Source: a bacterium (GTDB lineage: Bacteria; Patescibacteriota; Minisyncoccia; Phycocordibacterales; UBA918). Taken from it: a DNA stretch of 33,320 nucleotides. Location of the stretch: positions 1-33,320 of the forward strand of contig PAMC01000006.1 in NCBI GenBank assembly GCA_002710785.1, in the 5' to 3' direction. Shown here piece by piece: positions 25,207-33,320 of the stretch. The position numbers and the translations under genes are program-made. The notes beneath the pieces were generated by a model that was not told where the DNA came from, made no database searches, and saw only the letters and a list, made by a program, of their open reading frames with translations. How positions within the stretch are numbered: the first letter of the stretch is position 1; every line of letters begins with the position of its first letter.

Positions 25207-27651
25207 TTACTCTTCAGTTGTTACGGCCTCGGGGGTGTTGGTAGTGGTGGTTACCAAGTCGGTCTCGGCAGCCGCCTCAGAGACGCTCTCGGGTGTTCGG
25301 TCGAGCTCTGCCTCATCGAACGGTTCCAGCGCATCAGGAGTAGAGGTTGCCGCTGCAGCAACGTCGAGCTGGCTTAGCTGCGCCGTCACCACTTCGTTAC
25401 CTGGATTAAGCTCTTGGACGCGCATGAGGTCAGCCCGGGCAGCATCGAGCTCACCAAGGGCAGCTAGCGCTAAACCACGTACGTAGCGGGCGTTAGCGTA
25501 ATCTGGGTCAAGTCGCACCGCTTCGCTAAGGGCAGCGACAGCTCGCTCAAGATCATTGTTGGCTTGGTAGAGCACACCGAGCTGGTACCAGCGAGCTGGG
25601 TTACTCGGCTCAAACGAGAGCACCGACTCAGTGACGGTGATAGCGTCGGTGACGTTACCGTCGTTGATTTCAATCTGGGCGAGCAGCAAGAGAGCTGGCG
25701 TGTAGTCACGCTTTTTCTGAATCGCTGCACTAGCTGCCTCACGAGCTGTTGCCGCGTCACCCGCAATAAGCGCCAGCTCTGCCTGGATGTAGTCTGGCTG
25801 CGGGCTCTTTGGGTCGCGCGAGCGCACCTCCTCAGCCGCTGCTTGCGCGAGCTCTAGCGCCCCCTCGACCTCTGCCTGTGCGAGCAGTGAGTACGCCTGC
25901 ACGCGAGTGTACCAGTTAGCTGGCTCAGTGGGATCGAGCTGAGTTGCGGTGTCACTCGAACGTACTGCAGCCACAGCAGAGCGTTGGAAGGCTTGCTGCT
26001 GCTCAGCGGTTGGTTCGGTTACACCAAGGAGCTGTCGCACCCGGGCAGTATGCAAAAGCGCATCGGTACGAGCGGTAGCGTCGTCTTGGTAGAGTGCAAA
26101 CGCTTCAGCAAGTTGCTGACTGATTTCTTCAACAGTACCGCCAGCTGTTAGCGCCTGGTTCTGCTTAGCTATCGCCATCAGCTGCTCAGTCATCTGCTGT
26201 AGCACCCAGATTACAGCGATCATAATAAGCACCAAGCTCGCAACCACCACAAAGCTGAGGCGTTGATTGTTAATGAGTGAGAGTGAAAAGAGCTGGCGTG
26301 GTCGGATCGAGAAGCTGAGCCCAATGTAGAGGCCAGTGAGCGCACAGCCGAGCACAAATATGGTGACACTTGGGTTTGCAAAGAACGTGCTCACCCACAT
26401 GAACATCGCGAGTACGTAGCTCGTTTGGGCTAAGCGGTAGCGGACATCTTTGTGGACGGTTTCGGTGAGTAGGAACGTGCGCACTCCCGAAATGACCAAC
26501 AGTGCCATAAAGAGCAACCACGCGGCCACACCCAAGATGCCGTTCTCGGCGGCTTGGGTCAGCGTAAAACTGTGCCCACTACTGAAGTTGGTGTCCCAGA
26601 AGATGGTCTGGTTGATAGTGTCCGATTTGTGGACACGCCAGGCATCAGCGTAGCGCCCCGGACCAACGCCAGTTAACGCATCCTCGCCCCAGACACCACG
26701 TACCACATCGAGCGACGCACGCACTGACGGACGAACCTCTACGTACGAGCTGTCAGTTGCGTTAGCGAGCCAGGTTTGCAATGTGTTACCACCTAAAAAC
26801 ACGACCATTGCGCCAAAGAAAACAACACCGGCAAACACCAGAAGCCAGCTAACACCGAATTTTGTTTCAGCTAAAAATGCCGGGGTGGGCTCGCTCTGTC
26901 GGCGCGTAATTGCCATCACCACCACCGAGAGTGAGATAATACCCAAGAGTACCCATAGCGCAGTGTTATTAATCACCAGAAGGACAAATACCGCTGCCAC
27001 AAGCGCTACGAGCATCGCCCACCGCTGCCAGCGCCTGCCGCCAGCGTGCGTGATGCTAAGCAAGAGCGCTAACACGAGGCCCGCTGCCAAAATGGCAACG
27101 TCACTCCAGCTACCGAGCGGGCTCGACGCCTGAGCTGGAAACAGGCCAAACGACAGGTCAAAACCAAGGAGGAGACGAAGCGTATGCCAAAACATCAGCA
27201 CTGCACTCGTAACCAAGAGTAACGTTGCTACCCACACTGCGGTAGCAGTGTGACGAGCAGTAATAGCCATCACCGTCAGCGTAAATATGCCGACGCCAAT
27301 TACTCCAGCCGTGTACGTACCACCAAGTATTGAGCTAAGACTGTCGCTCACGTCACCCGAGAGACCGGCGGTAACAAGCGCCGCCAAAAACACCAGCCAG
27401 CCAGCTGCCAGCGTGGCTGATGTTGGTACTTCGAGGGTACCCAGTCGCAACACCAAGAGTGCACTGACTACCAGCGCCACACAAAGAAGCACCGCCACAA
27501 TGTAGAGCTTTCCGTCCAGGAGCGGGACCGAGGTAACAGGAATAAACATAATTGGCGCAAAGCTCACCGCGCCAATCAAGCTCAGACGTGCAACCCAGGT
27601 TAAGATGCGAGCAACCGCGTCGTGTTCACTCGTCGCTTGTGGTGTAAACAT
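25207..27651 (-). CDS. O-antigen ligase-like membrane protein with C-terminal TPR repeats
   Basis: Multiple TM segments, GVGPGRYADAWRVHKS...SSGHSFTLTQAAENGILGVAAW, C-terminal TPRs. The ORF start at 27834 extends falsely into RNase P RNA. Confidence 0.88.
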   Translation of the reverse strand: MFTPQATSEHDAVARILTWVARLSLIGAVSFAPIMFIPVTSVPLLDGKLYIVAVLLCVALVVSALLVLRLGTLEVPTSATLAAGWLVFLAALVTAGLSGDVSDSLSSILGGTYTAGVIGVGIFTLTVMAITARHTATAVWVATLLLVTSAVLMFWHTLRLLLGFDLSFGLFPAQASSPLGSWSDVAILAAGLVLALLLSITHAGGRRWQRWAMLVALVAAVFVLLVINNTALWVLLGIISLSVVVMAITRRQSEPTPAFLAETKFGVSWLLVFAGVVFFGAMVVFLGGNTLQTWLANATDSSYVEVRPSVRASLDVVRGVWGEDALTGVGPGRYADAWRVHKSDTINQTIFWDTNFSSGHSFTLTQAAENGILGVAAWLLFMALLVISGVRTFLLTETVHKDVRYRLAQTSYVLAMFMWVSTFFANPSVTIFVLGCALTGLYIGLSFSIRPRQLFSLSLINNQRLSFVVVASLVLIMIAVIWVLQQMTEQLMAIAKQNQALTAGGTVEEISQQLAEAFALYQDDATARTDALLHTARVRQLLGVTEPTAEQQQAFQRSAVAAVRSSDTATQLDPTEPANWYTRVQAYSLLAQAEVEGALELAQAAAEEVRSRDPKSPQPDYIQAELALIAGDAATAREAASAAIQKKRDYTPALLLLAQIEINDGNVTDAITVTESVLSFEPSNPARWYQLGVLYQANNDLERAVAALSEAVRLDPDYANARYVRGLALAALGELDAARADLMRVQELNPGNEVVTAQLSQLDVAAAATSTPDALEPFDEAELDRTPESVSEAAAETDLVTTTTNTPEAVTTEE

Positions 27652-27702
27652 CCCCATACGTTTCTGACTGTTTATCTTGTATCGCTTTAGCATACCACAA
27701 CC

Positions 27703-27727
27703 AAAAACTCCCCCCGAGAGGGAGTTC
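27703..27727 (-). terminator. Intrinsic terminator of rnpB
   Basis: Minus strand AACTCCC-TCTCGG-GGGAGTT-TTT. Confidence 0.8.
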
Positions 27728-28140
27728 TGGGCACCTATAAGCCGAATTCTGTCGCTTTTCACGAGTGAAAAGCGGATGATCATATACCTGGGGTCGACAT
27801 TGCTGTCGAGCTCCTGCGGCTCTCCTGGCACCACTTATACTTTGAAGCCTTCAAAGTATAAGTGGTGCCGGCACGGCCTTGCACACCGGTAAGGATTTAG
27901 CCGTTTCACTTCGCGTGTTGCCACGCGAGCTACTCCCAGAGGGAGCTCCATTGCTTTCGCGCCGGACGTCTCTGCTCGCACCTCTCTGCCGGTAACCGAC
28001 AGCGACGGGTGTTACCCGCTACCTTGCTACTGGTGCCGGTGGCACCAGTGTGTGTTCGGACTTTCCTCCGTGTCCTGGCGGATGCACTCTAGCGTGACTC
28101 GAGTGCATTCGCCAGGACACGGCGACCATCAGATGCCTGG
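27727..28140 (-). ncRNA. rnpB: RNase P RNA
   Basis: Minus strand contains GGAGGAAAGTCCG, GAAACGGCTAAATCC, GCAAGGCC, ACAGAATTCGGCTTATAGG, and P1 pairing GGCATCT/AGGTGCC. Confidence 0.96.
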
Positions 28141-28154
28141 ATACTATACCACAA

Positions 28155-28658
28155 TTATATTGGTTGTAAATCATCAGGCAGAACGTCCACCGGAATCGAG
28201 GCTTGCTGTCCAACTTGTATTTTGAATGATTCCACGGTAAAAGCTGGTACTTCGAGCACAAACCGGGCTGGTACCGGAGAGCTAAAGGTGGTTGGGTACG
28301 TGTCTGGTGTCACGTTCTCCTCGATATGCACCACGGTGAAGTTTTCGTCGATCCATATCATATCGAGTGCGTAACGCATATCCTTCATCCACATACCGTA
28401 GCGATCAGATGTGTCAAAGACAAAAAGCATACCAGTCTGGTCTACCAGCGGCGCTGTATTCGAGAGACCGCGTCTCCACTCGGCTGGCTCATCGGCGACA
28501 GTAACCGAGAAGAAGACCTCAGAGATAAACATCGTGTACTGCACCCGTACCCCGAGCCAGTCGTAAATCTCTTGGTGGTAGTTAGCGTACACGTACCACA
28601 AGCTGACTAGCAGAACGCCAGCCAGAACTACAAATGAAATGATCGAATTACGTAACAT
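28155..28658 (-). CDS. DUF192 family protein
   Basis: N-terminal TM; RRGLSNTAPLVDQTGMLFVFDTSDRYGMWMKDMRYALDMIWIDE. Confidence 0.92.
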   Translation of the reverse strand: MLRNSIISFVVLAGVLLVSLWYVYANYHQEIYDWLGVRVQYTMFISEVFFSVTVADEPAEWRRGLSNTAPLVDQTGMLFVFDTSDRYGMWMKDMRYALDMIWIDENFTVVHIEENVTPDTYPTTFSSPVPARFVLEVPAFTVESFKIQVGQQASIPVDVLPDDLQPI

Positions 28659-28664
28659 ATCGAT

Positions 28665-29045
28665 TTACCACGGCCACCACCACACCAGGAGCGCGGCGCT
28701 CAGCAAGAGGACACCATGCCAGAGCAGCTGTCGAGCGGTAGCGCTGCCCGCTACCTGCTTAGCGGCGTATCGCTCGAGCGTTGGCACAGACATAAGGGCA
28801 TACACTAACCCGATTAAGAGCAACATCGAAGTAGTCGTCGTACGCGCTACGTACGCGAGTAGTCCAATTGCTGTGGTTAAAACGAGGTACGGCACAAGCA
28901 AACGTGCCGTCTCAAGACTAAAAAGATCACTACCGATAAGTTGTGGTTGAGTCCATCCAAGCGCATGCCACGCTGTAGAAAGGGCAACCAAAAAGAGTGT
29001 CGTACCGACAATTGCTGGTTCGTTCAGTAATGTTGATAGTTCCAT
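28665..29045 (-). CDS. Membrane hypothetical protein (126 aa)
   Basis: Hydrophobic multi-TM ORF between DUF192 and DUF2177 genes. Confidence 0.7.
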   Translation of the reverse strand: MELSTLLNEPAIVGTTLFLVALSTAWHALGWTQPQLIGSDLFSLETARLLVPYLVLTTAIGLLAYVARTTTTSMLLLIGLVYALMSVPTLERYAAKQVAGSATARQLLWHGVLLLSAALLVWWWPW

Positions 29046-29048
29046 ACG

Positions 29049-29453
29049 CTAGATAAAATTGAGATACACGGCTACACTCAGCGCCGATACGCTGGCGCCC
29101 AAGATCATGCCCCACGCCATGTCGACTATCGTCATAAGAAGTGGCCAGTCCTTGAGCGTAGCCATGTTGGTTAGGTCGTAGGCGGCGTAGATGAAAAATC
29201 CGTACAACCCACCGAGCAGCGCAGCAGTAGCAATCGAGCTGGCCGTAGCCGCTGGGTACACGGCAAAGTACGTTAAGCCAGCCAAGAAGATAAAGTAAAA
29301 CGCCAACGCAGCTGGCCAGTTAATGTCACCTCGCAGGTGGCCTATTTGGTTCGTGTAAAAACTATTGGCAAACACACCAATCCAGAGCAAATCAACCACT
29401 AAGAAGACCGGGAGTGAAATTGCGTAGAGGGCAAAGAATTGCGACCACTGCAT
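29049..29453 (-). CDS. DUF2177 family membrane protein
   Basis: VDLLWIGVFANSFYTNQIGHLRG, GLYGFFIYAAYDLTNMATLKDWP. Confidence 0.9.
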   Translation of the reverse strand: MQWSQFFALYAISLPVFLVVDLLWIGVFANSFYTNQIGHLRGDINWPAALAFYFIFLAGLTYFAVYPAATASSIATAALLGGLYGFFIYAAYDLTNMATLKDWPLLMTIVDMAWGMILGASVSALSVAVYLNFI

Positions 29454-29510
29454 ACGCTACTAGTATAACAGACCTGCCCTACGCACCCGCTGGTTGCTAT
29501 ACTAGACGGC

Positions 29511-30524
29511 ATGTGGCAAACCCCGCTCATTAACCTATCGCGACCATGGCGTTTTTTCGTACGTGGTTTATTTGTCGTGCTCGTACTGTTGATGACCGTA
29601 GCGTCGGTTGGTGTCGTTAGCCTACTGCAAAACATTGAGTTTGCCGTACACACGGTGACCGAGCCCGACCGCCCTCCGTTTCCACTCGGTGTCGACCCTG
29701 CTGCAGAAGCAATTATCGAGCAACCAGAGGTAGACTCCTTCCGCGAGGTGTTCGTTGCCCAGAGTCCGCGACAACCAGTTAAAAACAACTGGTTTGACCG
29801 GGTAGTGGGTGTGCTCGCGCAGTCCGCGTGGTTACAAAATCTGGCGCTCAGCAGCAGCCGAGTACTGGTTGTGTACGCGGGCGAGCGGCACGAGGAGGTG
29901 GCAGCCAATTTTGCCGGCATTTTACACTGGGATGCAGCAGAAAAAGCGCAGTTCATTAGCCTCGTGCAAGAGGCGCAACCGGATTTACCCGAGGGCACCT
30001 TCTTACCTGGTAAGTACGTGGTCGCCAAAGATGCCGACCCAAGCACAGTCGCACAAATGCTCATCGACGGCTTTGCCCGCGAGGTCCAACAGCGTTACCC
30101 GAGCAACATCGAAGCCGTGGTGCCACTCAACGAAGCGCTCACGATCGCTTCCCTCTTAGAACGCGAGGCGTACGACTTTACCGACATGCGTGAAATTTCG
30201 GGTGTTATCTGGAACCGCCTCTTCCTCGACATGCCGTTGCAGTTGGACGCTACACTGCAGTACGTGCGGGGCAGCGAGCCAACCGGTCCGTGGTGGCCAA
30301 CTCCCCGTTCGAAAGATAAATGGCTCGACTCGCCATTTAACACGTACCAAAACGAAGGACTCCCACCTCACCCAATTGCCAATCCATCAGTAGAGGCCAT
30401 TTTGGCAGCTCTAAATCCCATCGAAACCGACTGCCTCTTTTACATCCACGCCCCTGGTGGTGCGTTTTACTGCGCTGCCACATACCCAGAGCACCAAGCA
30501 AACATTAATCGCTACCTCCGATAG
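29511..30524 (+). CDS. mltG: Endolytic transglycosylase MltG (YceG-like)
   Basis: LLEREAYDFTDMREISGVIWNRLFLDMPLQLDATLQYV, SPFNTYQNEGLPPHPIANPSVEAILAALNP. Confidence 0.96.
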   Translation: MWQTPLINLSRPWRFFVRGLFVVLVLLMTVASVGVVSLLQNIEFAVHTVTEPDRPPFPLGVDPAAEAIIEQPEVDSFREVFVAQSPRQPVKNNWFDRVVGVLAQSAWLQNLALSSSRVLVVYAGERHEEVAANFAGILHWDAAEKAQFISLVQEAQPDLPEGTFLPGKYVVAKDADPSTVAQMLIDGFAREVQQRYPSNIEAVVPLNEALTIASLLEREAYDFTDMREISGVIWNRLFLDMPLQLDATLQYVRGSEPTGPWWPTPRSKDKWLDSPFNTYQNEGLPPHPIANPSVEAILAALNPIETDCLFYIHAPGGAFYCAATYPEHQANINRYLR

Positions 30525-30950
30525 CTATTCTTCGCGCTCGCACTCGGCTACCGCAATCATTCGGTACACGGTACGAATGTTGTAGATATCTTCATCAATC
30601 TCGACGAGGGTAACCTGATCGTTTTCAATGCAAACTTCCATGAGTTCGACAAAGCGTTTGGTGGCCTTTTTAATGGCGTACTCGGTTTGCGCTTCTTCGA
30701 GTGCCCCGAGCAGTAGCTTAAACTCCATCGCTACAATGTCGCGCGTGCGCAGGTAGTCTTCGGTCGCTTTTACGTACTGCTGGCACGCCTCCTCCGTCAT
30801 CTCCCAGTCGCTGTGGAATGGCCCGTATTGTTTATGAAAGTCTCCAGCAATGTCGGTGAGGCAGCGCGTAAAAAAGCGGAGGCGACTCTCAAAACGTTGT
30901 CGCTCGAGGTCGAATCGGTGTAACGAGGTTTGGAGGGTGCTCGTTTCCAT
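30525..30950 (-). CDS. Hypothetical helical protein (141 aa)
   Basis: ORF with TATCAT 6 nt upstream of ATG; directly abuts the mltG stop. Confidence 0.7.
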   Translation of the reverse strand: METSTLQTSLHRFDLERQRFESRLRFFTRCLTDIAGDFHKQYGPFHSDWEMTEEACQQYVKATEDYLRTRDIVAMEFKLLLGALEEAQTEYAIKKATKRFVELMEVCIENDQVTLVEIDEDIYNIRTVYRMIAVAECEREE

Positions 30951-31053
30951 ACCTTCATGATAGGGAGACCCCTCCCGCTTGGCGAGTGCCTGCCGGTGAT
31001 AACTTTTTACTAATCAACCAAGGCTGGTTGACGAGAGCGCTAATCTACGAAAC

Positions 31054-31797
31054 TCAGAAGCGCACGTAACGCACTTCAGCGCCGGCTTCGGTCATCTGCC
31101 CCTGCACCGTCACCTTGGTTGTCTCAGCAAACTGCTCAGGGTTGCAAGTTGTCTCAATTTCGTCTGCACTCACGCAGGTGCTCTCAGCAGAGAAGAAAAG
31201 TGGCACCACGCCAGCTGGCTGGCCAGGGGTGAGAAACACCAGATGCCAGTACTCCGAGTTATAGGGGGCTGGTACGCTCTTTAGGAGTTGGCCCGTTTGC
31301 TCAAAACTAAATTCACGCTCTGGTGCCGACTCCCCCGACTGACACATAATCTCGCTAATTTGCCATTCGCCATCAACCGCGGTGAGCGAAACAACCGCGT
31401 AGTTGGGTGACTTCTCAGGTAAACCGCGGCTCAGCACCTGTACCTGGGCGGAGAAATCTTGCTGAAAGAGCGGCTTAGCACCAACTCGTTCCGGTAGCAC
31501 CGTTTGACAAAGCACGGGTTCAACCTCGCTCTCGCGATTGTCTGCCAAGTATAGTTGAGCAGCTGTCCCCAAAACTGAGCTTTCAGCCAAGCCAGCGTCG
31601 TACGGGTTGGTAGTGGTGCTCAAACGAGCATCGAGCCACGGGTTGTAGAAGTCGAGGACTACATCAATTGGATCGACGGCAGGTGGGGTTTGCTCCCCAG
31701 CCGGCTGTGTTGGTTGTAGCACTTCCCCACCACGACCAAAGACAATGACTAAGATAATTGCCATCAGTAACACCAGGATTATCAGATTTCGTTTCAT
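31054..31797 (-). CDS. Membrane-anchored hypothetical protein (247 aa)
   Basis: N-terminal TM MKRNLIILVLLMAIILVIVFG, Pro-rich linker, extracytoplasmic domain. Confidence 0.75.
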   Translation of the reverse strand: MKRNLIILVLLMAIILVIVFGRGGEVLQPTQPAGEQTPPAVDPIDVVLDFYNPWLDARLSTTTNPYDAGLAESSVLGTAAQLYLADNRESEVEPVLCQTVLPERVGAKPLFQQDFSAQVQVLSRGLPEKSPNYAVVSLTAVDGEWQISEIMCQSGESAPEREFSFEQTGQLLKSVPAPYNSEYWHLVFLTPGQPAGVVPLFFSAESTCVSADEIETTCNPEQFAETTKVTVQGQMTEAGAEVRYVRF

Positions 31798-31883
31798 AGA
31801 AAATTACTTAGAGCTTAAGAGTAGCATGGTTTTAGGGGTTGTGCTGATGTTTGGGAGGGGTTGGGGCTGCTATCCCGGTTAAT

Positions 31884-33122
31884 TTAATTTGGAATAAATG
31901 TTAGTGCCATGCCACGCTCGTTGCCACGGCCAGTGCGACCGATGCGGTGCACGTAATCCTCGAAGGTGTTCGGTAGGTCATAGTTGATGACATGTGAGAC
32001 ATTATCGACATGAATGCCACGAGCGGCAACGTCGGTTGCCACCAACACCTTAGCATGACCACTTTTGAACCGTTTGAGTGAGTGCTGTCGCTGGTTATGA
32101 TTCTTGTTGCCATGAATTGATTCAGCTTTAATGCCGCTTTGATTTAGGGCTTTTCCTAGTTTCTCAACAGTATGTTTCATTGCTCCGAAAACGATAACGC
32201 GTGAGAGCTCGTCCCGACCCAGGAGCTCTACCAGCGTTTCGTACTTTTTATCTTTGTCGTGTTGTACGACATCTTGCATGATGCTGTCAGCAACCTCTTT
32301 TTTCTTCACGGAGATAACAACCGGTTCAACCATAAAGTCATGGATTAGGTTCTCGGTCTTTTTGTCCATAGTTGCGGAGAAGAACAGTGTATGTCGCGGC
32401 TCTGGTAATTCAGTCAAAATTGTACGCATGTCGTGAATAAAGCCCATGTCGAGCATACGATCGGCCTCATCCAACACAACTGAGTTGATACGCTCAACTG
32501 GTAATCGCCCCCGTTCCATCAGATCTTTAATGCGTCCTGGCGTACCGATGATGAAATGGTTGGTGCGGCGTAACTGACGAATTTGCGGACCGATGCTGGT
32601 ACCGCCGACACAGACGGTTGAAAAGAAGCGGAAGTTTTTACTGAGCTTACGCAACTCCGTGTCTACCTGAATTGCCAGCTCGCGGGTTGGCGTCAGAATG
32701 AGCGTGATTTTCTTAACATCTCTTTTCTTCAGTTCGATCAGAGGAATTAGAAAGGCAGCCGTTTTGCCGGTGCCAGTTTCTGCCAAACCAACCACGTCTG
32801 TACCTTCAAGGATATGCGGGATGGCCTGATCCTGAATCGGTGACGGAGTGTTGAGACCCATTCCGGCCAAAGCTTTCTTTAGGCGTCCATCAATAGCAAA
32901 ATCGGCAAAAGTGTGTTTAGGAACATACACCTCTTCTGTAGCTTCAATCGGGTTCTTGTTAATGAATTGTGTCGGATCAAAAGTTGGCATGACCCTTGCA
33001 TTCCCTCGGCGGGCCCTCGTTGGCCGCCCTGCACGAGAACGGTTTCCTCTTGGGCGCTCCGAAGAAGAATACGAACGACGGCGTCCACGCAGGCGTGGAC
33101 CACGATTTCTGGTAGTTTGCAT
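31884..33122 (-). CDS. DEAD/DEAH box RNA helicase
   Basis: AETGTGKTAAF, PTRELAIQ, GTPGRIKDL, VLDEADRMLDMGF, FSATMD, HRIGRTGR; Arg-rich N-terminal tail. Confidence 0.97.
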   Translation of the reverse strand: MQTTRNRGPRLRGRRRSYSSSERPRGNRSRAGRPTRARRGNARVMPTFDPTQFINKNPIEATEEVYVPKHTFADFAIDGRLKKALAGMGLNTPSPIQDQAIPHILEGTDVVGLAETGTGKTAAFLIPLIELKKRDVKKITLILTPTRELAIQVDTELRKLSKNFRFFSTVCVGGTSIGPQIRQLRRTNHFIIGTPGRIKDLMERGRLPVERINSVVLDEADRMLDMGFIHDMRTILTELPEPRHTLFFSATMDKKTENLIHDFMVEPVVISVKKKEVADSIMQDVVQHDKDKKYETLVELLGRDELSRVIVFGAMKHTVEKLGKALNQSGIKAESIHGNKNHNQRQHSLKRFKSGHAKVLVATDVAARGIHVDNVSHVINYDLPNTFEDYVHRIGRTGRGNERGMALTFIPN

Positions 33123-33250
33123 TATGTTGTAGTTAGGAGCAGCAACATGCTGCTCTGGGCGGTGCAGGTAGTAAATGGAGAGACAAGAAGCGGATCTAGC
33201 GTCACCTGCTTAAGAGCCCTACACGAGTTTCTTTAGCTCAACAAAAATAA

Positions 33251-33267
33251 CATATAAAGTTTATATG
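33251..33267. promoter_or_regulatory. Palindrome and TTGACA-like promoter upstream of the helicase
   Basis: CATATAAA-G-TTTATATG overlapping minus-strand TTGACATATAAACTTTATATGTTATTT. Confidence 0.45.
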
Positions 33268-33320
33268 TCAAATATGCTGGCGGACAGGGATCGAAGCTTA
33301 CAGCTTCAGTACAGGTTGTC

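Noticed and set aside
27652-27834. N-terminal 61 residues of the ORF 25207-27834
   Set aside because: This segment (MVPGEPQELDSNVDPRYMIIRF...) is a translation of RNase P RNA and its terminator; the real start is MGMFTPQ or nearby.
33272-33320. Possible tRNA 3' end on the minus strand (CTTCGATCCCTGTCCGCCA)
   Set aside because: Ends in CCA with a TTCGATC-like loop, but the visible 5' T-stem does not pair with CCTGT and the window truncates it; cannot be supported.
1-33320. Phage, transposon, restriction-modification or CRISPR-Cas system
   Set aside because: No integrase, transposase, Cas, methyltransferase or phage structural proteins recognised; the only mobile-like gene is the tentative LAGLIDADG-like ORF at 6637.
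1-33320. Alternative genetic code (UGA recoding, as in some CPR lineages)
   Set aside because: Recognisable proteins are full length under the standard bacterial code and no recoded UGA is needed in the identified genes.

Overview
This 33.3 kb window looks like part of a Candidate Phyla Radiation (Patescibacteria-like) chromosome. That placement is inferred from gene content, the many small membrane or secreted proteins, and gene starts lacking Shine-Dalgarno sequences; no search was run. Recognisable genes: glmS, an ABC exporter, a MYG1-family hydrolase, tsaD, valS, a PrsW-like protease, Hsp20, a glutaredoxin, an FtsB/DivIC-like protein, lepA, murJ, an O-antigen-ligase-like TPR membrane protein, a DUF192 protein, a DUF2177 protein, mltG and a DEAD-box helicase. 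RNA genes: tRNA-Glu(TTC), tRNA-Val(GAC), tRNA-Phe(GAA), tRNA-Arg(CCT), RNase P RNA (minus strand, about 27727-28140), and an aberrant tRNA-like locus directly upstream of tsaD. Best leads: (1) the tRNA-like leader abutting tsaD, the t6A tRNA-modification gene; (2) RNase P RNA whose P15-P17 region appears replaced by one 20-bp hairpin, apparently removing the CCA-binding L15 loop; (3) a leader-peptide/attenuator-like arrangement at 19600-19780; (4) a 125-nt RNA fold beside lepA with 6S-like architecture; (5) a three-gene secreted-protein locus sharing an apparently undescribed repeat module; (6) a free-standing 21-codon ORF with its own promoter-like sequence and terminator; (7) widespread leaderless promoter geometry. 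All structural calls were made by eye, without folding or homology software.
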